Shown one piece after another: positions 7,097 through 10,209 of a stretch of 10,209 nucleotides of DNA. The notes under the pieces were generated by a model that was not told the origin of the DNA, did not search any database, and saw only the letters and a list, made by a program, of their open reading frames with translations. The stretch is from positions 1 to 10,209 of the forward strand of contig DASQPC010000059.1 in the NCBI GenBank assembly GCA_035644155.1, read 5' to 3'. The position numbers and the translations under genes are program-made. The stretch comes from DATIGJ01 sp035644155 (GTDB lineage: Bacteria; Patescibacteriota; Microgenomatia; Levybacterales; UBA12049). Numbering within the stretch: the stretch's first letter is position 1; each line of letters begins with the position of its first letter.

Positions 7097-7173
7097 TGGA
7101 GCAGGGTCTTTAGCCTCAAAATACAATTTTACTCCTTGGCAAGGAGACATTCTAGCCGGTGAACTACGCCCGC
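7097..7173 (-). tRNA. Second tRNA-Gly(GCC)-like gene with abnormal T arm (possible pseudo-tRNA)
   Basis: The 5' half (7173-7132) is a textbook tRNA: GCGGGCG, TA, D stem GTTC/GAAT with loop ACCGGCTA (both conserved Gs), and anticodon stem CTCC/GGAG with loop TTGCCAA, anticodon GCC. The 3' half keeps the total length (77 bases) and ends CCTGC-T-CCA. Thus five acceptor pairs form (one is G3·U70), the discriminator is U as in tRNA-Gly, and CCA is encoded. Between them no TTCGA T loop exists. The best local fold is GTATTT/AAAGAC with one mismatch and a seven-base loop TGAGGCT, and acceptor pairs 6-67 and 7-66 fail. A good promoter lies directly upstream. It is either a decaying duplicate of tRNA-Gly or a non-canonical tRNA with another job. 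The sequence cannot decide. Confidence 0.55.
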
Positions 7174-7181
7174 GTCCATGC

Positions 7182-7210
7182 AGTATAGCAAAAAGCCTTT
7201 TTTTCCTCAA
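7182..7210 (-). promoter_or_regulatory. Promoter of the tRNA-Gly-like gene
   Basis: On the minus strand TTGAGG (7210-7205), exactly 17 bases, TATACT (7187-7182). Predicted start is at about 7175, two bases before the tRNA-like 5' end at 7173. Boxes and spacing are well preserved although the tRNA 3' half is abnormal. Confidence 0.6.
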
Positions 7211-7218
7211 GGAGTGAG

Positions 7219-7232
7219 TACGAAGTTTCGTA
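7219..7232. promoter_or_regulatory. Palindrome between divergent promoters (possible operator)
   Basis: TACGAAGTTTCGTA has two 6-base arms (TACGAA/TTCGTA) around a 2-base centre. It overlaps a perfect TATAAT on the plus strand (7231-7236) that has no good -35. It lies between the tRNA-like promoter (minus) and the DUF1761 promoter (plus). Its size and symmetry fit a small regulator site, but chance is not excluded. Confidence 0.3.
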
Positions 7233-7246
7233 TAATTATTTTCTTA

Positions 7247-7275
7247 TTGAAGATTATGTCTCAGCTTAGTACTAT
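7247..7275 (+). promoter_or_regulatory. Candidate promoter of the DUF1761 gene
   Basis: TTGAAG (7247-7252), a 17-base spacer, TACTAT (7270-7275); each box matches four of six consensus bases. Start of transcription near 7282 would give a leader of about 30 bases that includes the strong Shine-Dalgarno at 7295-7306. Confidence 0.4.
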
Positions 7276-7294
7276 AGATAGTATAACAACGTTT

Positions 7295-7306
7295 GAAAGG
7301 AGGTGA
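7295..7306 (+). promoter_or_regulatory. Strong Shine-Dalgarno sequence deciding an AUA start
   Basis: GAAAGGAGGTGA is close to fully complementary to the 16S rRNA 3' tail. The core GGAGG ends nine bases before ATA at 7313-7315 but 48 bases before the first in-frame ATG at 7352. It is the only strong Shine-Dalgarno next to a gene in this window. Confidence 0.75.
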
Positions 7307-7312
7307 AAATAT

Positions 7313-7714
7313 ATAAATTATCTCGCAATTATCATCGCAGCATTACTCAATATGGTAATTGGCTTTTTGTGGTATTCGCCTGTTCTTTTTGCAAAACCTT
7401 GGATGAAAGCCGCAGGGCTTAAAACAGGAGATATCAATCAATCTCAAAAAGGGATGGGGCAACGATATGCATTGATGACAGCAGGTTCTTTTGTAACAGC
7501 TTTTGTCTTAGCATGGTTTGTGCAGCAACTTGGTATTACGAGCTTTACCGATGGTCTAAAATTGGGACTTGTCGGATGGCTTGGTTTAACAACAACAGCA
7601 CAACTCTCAACATCGCTTTTTTCCGACAAACCAAAAGAGCTTTACTTTATCAATACAGGCTATAACCTGGTAGCATATTGCTTGATGGCCGGTCTTTTGG
7701 CTGTTTGGAAATAA
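7313..7714 (+). CDS. DUF1761 family integral membrane protein, probable AUA start
   Basis: Read from ATA 7313, the protein has 133 residues beginning (M)NYLAIIIAALLNMVIGFLWYSP, matching the usual DUF1761 opening in which the first helix runs into G-x-L-W-Y-S-P. Four membrane helices are visible: N-terminal helix; ALMTAGSFVTAFVLAWFVQQ; GLKLGLVGWLGL and onward; INTGYNLVAYCLMAGLLAVW. The family is small, with four helices and unknown function. The first in-frame ATG (7352) would remove half of helix 1 and is far from the Shine-Dalgarno. TGA at 7304-7306 closes the frame upstream, and no ATG, GTG or TTG lies between that stop and 7352. Hence the AUA call; a mutated start codon or a sequencing error are alternatives. 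The gene stands alone: its own promoter upstream and a terminator 29 bases after the stop. Confidence 0.75.
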   Translation: MNYLAIIIAALLNMVIGFLWYSPVLFAKPWMKAAGLKTGDINQSQKGMGQRYALMTAGSFVTAFVLAWFVQQLGITSFTDGLKLGLVGWLGLTTTAQLSTSLFSDKPKELYFINTGYNLVAYCLMAGLLAVWK

Positions 7715-7742
7715 CTTGAATTTATTTATAGGAGAACGAACA

Positions 7743-7769
7743 AGCAACTATTGAGTTGTTGGGTTTTTT
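7743..7769 (+). terminator. Intrinsic terminator after the DUF1761 gene
   Basis: The stem AGCAACT/AGTTGTT (seven pairs, one G·T) has loop ATTG and is followed by GGG and six Ts (7764-7769). It separates the DUF1761 gene from the cysteinyl ligase promoter immediately downstream. Confidence 0.65.
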
Positions 7770-7781
7770 GTTGTTTTAAAT

Positions 7782-7789
7782 GGTATAAT
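7782..7789 (+). promoter_or_regulatory. Extended -10 promoter of the cysteinyl ligase gene
   Basis: GG-TATAAT preceded by T gives the extended -10 form TGnTATAAT (7781-7789). No good -35 is seen. Transcription would start near 7796, leaving about seven bases before ATG 7803, too short for a Shine-Dalgarno. Confidence 0.55.
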
Positions 7790-7802
7790 CTCTAAACTAT
7801 TT

Positions 7803-8969
7803 ATGAAGCTTTATAATTCATTATCACAAACAAAAGAAGAATTTATTTCTTTAAAAAAAACTACGGTGACAATGTATGTTTGTGGGATAACACCATATGA
7901 TACAACGCATCTTGGTCATGCATTTACATATATCGCCTTTGATATTCTCCAGCGATATCTTACTTTTAAAGGATACACTGTCACCTATACACAAAATGTC
8001 ACTGATATTGATGATGATATTTTAAAAAAAGCAAAAGGAGTAGGAAAAAATTGGGAAGAGCTGGGAGAATTCTGGACAAAAAAATTTCTTAATGATCTCA
8101 AGGCACTTAATGTCACCATTCCAACCTATTATGTGAAGGCAACAGATAGTATTTCAACTATGTTGGAAATTATTGAAGAACTAATTAAAAAAGCATTTGC
8201 CTATGAAAAAGAAGGAAATATCTATTTCCGTGTTAACAACGTCACAGATTATGGCAAACTTTCACGATATACAAAAGAAGAAATGATTGACCTATCCAAA
8301 AAACGTGGAGCAAACCCAGATGATCCTCTAAAAGAAAATCCACTTGACTTTGTTCTCTGGCAAAAATCAAAACAGGATGAACCGTCTTGGAAATCGCCAT
8401 GGGGCAATGGTCGACCTGGATGGCATATCGAGTGTTCTGCAATGATTAACAAATATTTAGGCACACAAATTGATATCCATGGAGGAGGAAGCGATCTTCT
8501 CTATCCACATCATGAAAGTGAAATTGCCCAATCAGAAAATGTTACTGGAAAGAAACCTTTTGTAAAATATTGGATGCATACTGGTGCTGTAATGTTTGAG
8601 GGTGAAAAAATGTCAAAATCATTGGGTAATCTAGTTATGATTTCTGATTTATTAAAAGACTATTCAGCGAATGCTATTCGCTTTGTTATTCTTTCACATC
8701 ATTATCGAATTCCTTGGGAGTTTTATCACCAACAGCTTGAAACAGCAAAAGAACAACTAACAATAGTAGAAAGTATTCTTAAAGAAAAACCAACAGAAGA
8801 GGGGAGGGAACCAAAAGGGATAATTAATCAATTTACTAAAGCACTTGATGAAGATCTTGATACACCAAAAGCATTAGAAATCCTCCAACAATTAGCAAAA
8901 CAAAACGTAACCAAAAATTCACAGAAAACGCTTAGGGAAATGTTTTTACTTTTGGGTTTTTCTCTATAA
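7803..8969 (+). CDS. cysS: Short class I cysteinyl ligase: cysteinyl-tRNA synthetase or MshC-like
   Basis: 388 residues, Rossmann-fold class I ligase that activates cysteine with ATP. Visible: C-G-I-T-P-Y-D (27-33) with Zn ligand C27; HIGH motif H36-L-G-H39; Zn ligands C211 (GWHIECSAM), H236 and E240 (HGGGSDLLYPHHESE); KMSKS motif 269-273 (GEKMSKSLGN). These resemble the E. coli CysRS Zn set. Typical CysRS has ~460 residues with a C-terminal anticodon-binding region; here only ~115 residues follow KMSKS. Several stretches resemble actinobacterial MshC (cysteine:GlcN-inositol ligase, ~410 residues): CGITPYDxTHLGHA, RGxxPDDPxKxxPLD, GNLV after KMSKS, HHYR, EDLDTPKALEIL and the ending LLGFSL. 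The gene could be a compact CysRS of this lineage or a thiol-biosynthesis enzyme. ATG 7803 fits the promoter. It converges with the VanW-like gene, ten bases apart. Confidence 0.85.
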   Translation: MKLYNSLSQTKEEFISLKKTTVTMYVCGITPYDTTHLGHAFTYIAFDILQRYLTFKGYTVTYTQNVTDIDDDILKKAKGVGKNWEELGEFWTKKFLNDLKALNVTIPTYYVKATDSISTMLEIIEELIKKAFAYEKEGNIYFRVNNVTDYGKLSRYTKEEMIDLSKKRGANPDDPLKENPLDFVLWQKSKQDEPSWKSPWGNGRPGWHIECSAMINKYLGTQIDIHGGGSDLLYPHHESEIAQSENVTGKKPFVKYWMHTGAVMFEGEKMSKSLGNLVMISDLLKDYSANAIRFVILSHHYRIPWEFYHQQLETAKEQLTIVESILKEKPTEEGREPKGIINQFTKALDEDLDTPKALEILQQLAKQNVTKNSQKTLREMFLLLGFSL

Positions 8970-8979
8970 ATTGGAATCC

Positions 8980-9642
8980 TTACTCATACAGAGAAATTGT
9001 CAGGGTATTATTTGCATAGGTAAAAACCATATGCACAGGTTTATCAAAATTATTTTCAAAGTACAGATTCTGTAATTCACTTGCGGAAGATTTACCAGCA
9101 GTTGTATAAATTGCTGTACCATTTTCTTTCGGAACATCAGGAATGTTGGCAAAGTCGTGATTTGTCGGCGCAGTAACCTTTAGGCCCGCATCACGAGCAG
9201 CCCAGTTAATAAGAGAAGCAAAATGGCAAACACCATCACCATAGAGAAATCCATCTGACACAAATCCTTCGCTTGGACCAAAATGAGCATTGGTTGTTTT
9301 AATCGTTTTACCATCAAACTCCGGCAAAACGTCATCATGGAAAGCAAACACTTCACCAGGATTTAATACCAAATTATACTCAGAGTTACTTCTTACTTGA
9401 TTCCAATCAATCTTGGCAGGATCTTTTACCTTTCCTGAAAGATAGGCAATCGTAAGCAAGATATTATCTTTGAAGACATCGTTTACGGATTTGTTTGCAT
9501 ACCGATCCTCAAGTGACATTGTATGTTGAGAAAGGAGATGTTCATTCGATGAATACACTTTTGTAACAGAAGGTAGAGCTTTCACCGGCAACACCATAAT
9601 AAACAAGATAATAATAAATAACAGAAAAATTTTGTATTTCAT
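8980..9642 (-). CDS. VanW-like secreted protein
   Basis: 220 residues. The N-terminus (about 1-22, ending VKALPS) is a signal peptide or anchor. The rest matches the VanW family layout: L-N-P-G-E-V-F-A-F-H (93-102), then G-D-G-V-C-H-F-A-S-L-I-N-W-A-A-R-D-A-G-L (135-154) with the conserved Cys139 and following helix, H162 in NHDF, and closing strands Y-F-E-N-N and L-T-I-S-L. The family usually has G-G-G-V-C-Q here, so this is a divergent member. VanW occurs in some vancomycin-resistance clusters, but its biochemical role is unknown and most members are not resistance genes. Location outside the membrane and the transglycosylase gene 80 bases upstream on the same strand suggest a cell-envelope role (inference). 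Start ATG 9642 follows its own promoter. Confidence 0.75.
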   Translation of the reverse strand: MKYKIFLLFIIILFIMVLPVKALPSVTKVYSSNEHLLSQHTMSLEDRYANKSVNDVFKDNILLTIAYLSGKVKDPAKIDWNQVRSNSEYNLVLNPGEVFAFHDDVLPEFDGKTIKTTNAHFGPSEGFVSDGFLYGDGVCHFASLINWAARDAGLKVTAPTNHDFANIPDVPKENGTAIYTTAGKSSASELQNLYFENNFDKPVHMVFTYANNTLTISLYE

Positions 9643-9678
9643 AAAATATAAGCCTATAGAAACTAGACTTAAGCTTGG

Positions 9679-9707
9679 ATTATAACATACTATAAGACTA
9701 ATGTCAA
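9679..9707 (-). promoter_or_regulatory. Near-ideal promoter of the VanW-like gene
   Basis: On the minus strand TTGACA (9707-9702), exactly 17 bases, TATAAT (9684-9679), preceded by TGT to give an extended -10. Both boxes match consensus fully. Start near 9672 gives a leader of about 30 bases without a clear Shine-Dalgarno. The VanW-like gene can therefore be transcribed apart from the transglycosylase gene. Confidence 0.8.
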
Positions 9708-9722
9708 CCCTATGAAGACTGG

Positions 9723-10209
9723 TTATTGTGTATAACCTTGAGAGTGGGCTATTGCCAAAATACCTGCAATATTTCCCCCATATGAAGCTAAACCGTTTTC
9801 CAAAGAACTATGCTTAGCAAGATAGTTAGCAGCACCATAAATAGCATCAACAGCATTATTAATATCAGCAACCCCATCACCGTTACCATCCACCCCATAG
9901 CCACGCCATGTGCCTGGCATAAACTGCATCGGACCTTGAGCGCCACTGCCTTGAGAGTTATAAATTGTTCCGTCACGGCCCCCAGTCTCTGTCATATGAA
10001 TTCCGTAAAGAATTTGCCAAGGAACGCTAAATTTAGCACCAGCCTGCTTATAGATATCCTCAAAAGGCACAGATGCCCCAGAGACTCCTGGAGTAGGGAT
10101 AAATGGTAGTATAGTTGGCGTAGCTGTTGGAAGCGTCTCATCCTTTTGGACAATATGGATGCTAAAATCACCAACAGGCAAAGCCTTTGTAAAAACAAAG
10201 GATAGAGAT
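9723..10209 (-). CDS. Lytic transglycosylase (SLT/lysozyme-like), 5' end outside the window
   Basis: The frame is open to the window edge, so the start lies beyond 10209; an in-frame TTG at 10181 is unlikely to be the true start. A proline/threonine-rich linker (PTATPTILPFIPTPG, about 10076-10132) precedes a lysozyme-like domain of ~115 residues. Visible are I-P-W-like VPWQILYGIH, then the catalytic-type Glu in M-T-E-T-G (near 9987), G-A-Q-G-P-M-Q-F-M-P-G-T-W, a Ca-loop-like D-G-N-G-D-G-V-A-D and D-A-I-Y-G-A-A-N-Y-L. Such enzymes cleave the MurNAc-GlcNAc bond of peptidoglycan with formation of an anhydro product. The linker suggests a secreted protein with another domain upstream. The C-terminal part has ASYGGN where many relatives have a Y-N pair. 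It probably works in wall remodelling with the VanW-like neighbour. Confidence 0.8.
   Translation of the reverse strand, partial: SLSFVFTKALPVGDFSIHIVQKDETLPTATPTILPFIPTPGVSGASVPFEDIYKQAGAKFSVPWQILYGIHMTETGGRDGTIYNSQGSGAQGPMQFMPGTWRGYGVDGNGDGVADINNAVDAIYGAANYLAKHSSLENGLASYGGNIAGILAIAHSQGYTQ

Noticed and set aside
7132..7173. tRNA split by an integrated element or intron
   Set aside because: The matching 3' end (CCTGC-U-CCA) lies at normal tRNA distance, so the gene is full length. No insertion, integrase or long direct repeat is visible.
8952..8994. Bidirectional terminator between the cysteinyl ligase and VanW-like genes
   Set aside because: TTTCTCT and AGAGAAA can pair, but the loop exceeds 20 bases, the stem is AT-rich and no proper T-run follows on either strand.
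9810..10109. 99-codon plus-strand frame opposite the transglycosylase
   Set aside because: Antisense shadow of a clear coding region with no domain signal and no start context.

Overview
The window is AT-rich bacterial DNA. Its gene content points to the candidate phyla radiation (Patescibacteria, Microgenomates-like). The clues are a large secreted protein built of Ig-like and malectin domains, GT-C-type membrane proteins, a small VanW-like protein beside a lytic transglycosylase, and a short cysteinyl ligase. Most genes here also lack a Shine-Dalgarno sequence and start within a few bases of their promoter. No marker gene settles the lineage, so this is an inference.

Layout. At 14-292 (+) lies the broken 5' end of a GT-C glycosyltransferase. 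It runs into a small DUF167/YggU gene (218-469, -). Next is a large polytopic membrane protein with a GT-C look (532-2328, -). It is divergent from a 1198-residue secreted modular protein (2471-6067, +). That protein has a signal peptide, one carboxypeptidase-regulatory-like domain, three tandem ~195-residue repeats, a chitobiase-C-like domain, an SdrD-B-like domain and two malectin domains, and no visible cell anchor. A small membrane-anchored cupredoxin-fold protein (6154-6552, -) has lost the usual copper ligands. Its promoter would yield an almost leaderless mRNA.

The stretch 6590-7312 holds no convincing protein gene but is full of structure. It has two consecutive long hairpins with matching architecture (6609-6747), an intact tRNA-Gly(GCC) on the minus strand (6941-7014) and a second tRNA-Gly(GCC)-like gene upstream (7097-7173). 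The second has a perfect 5' half, a good promoter and an encoded U-CCA end, but its T arm is abnormal. A DUF1761 membrane protein (7313-7714, +) follows; it has an excellent Shine-Dalgarno but apparently starts at AUA. After an intrinsic terminator and an extended -10 promoter comes a 388-residue class I cysteinyl ligase (7803-8969, +), which resembles MshC at several motifs as well as CysRS. Convergent with it are a VanW-like secreted protein (8980-9642, -) with a near-ideal promoter, and the 3' part of a lytic transglycosylase (9723 to beyond the window edge, -).

Taken together: surface and cell-wall functions (glycosyltransferase-like proteins, secreted sugar-binding protein, VanW, transglycosylase) surround a small translation-related cluster (tRNA-Gly genes, cysteinyl ligase). 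The best leads are the abnormal tRNA-Gly pair, the twin-hairpin element, the AUA start and the MshC-like ligase. No complete mobile element, CRISPR array or toxin-antitoxin system is visible.
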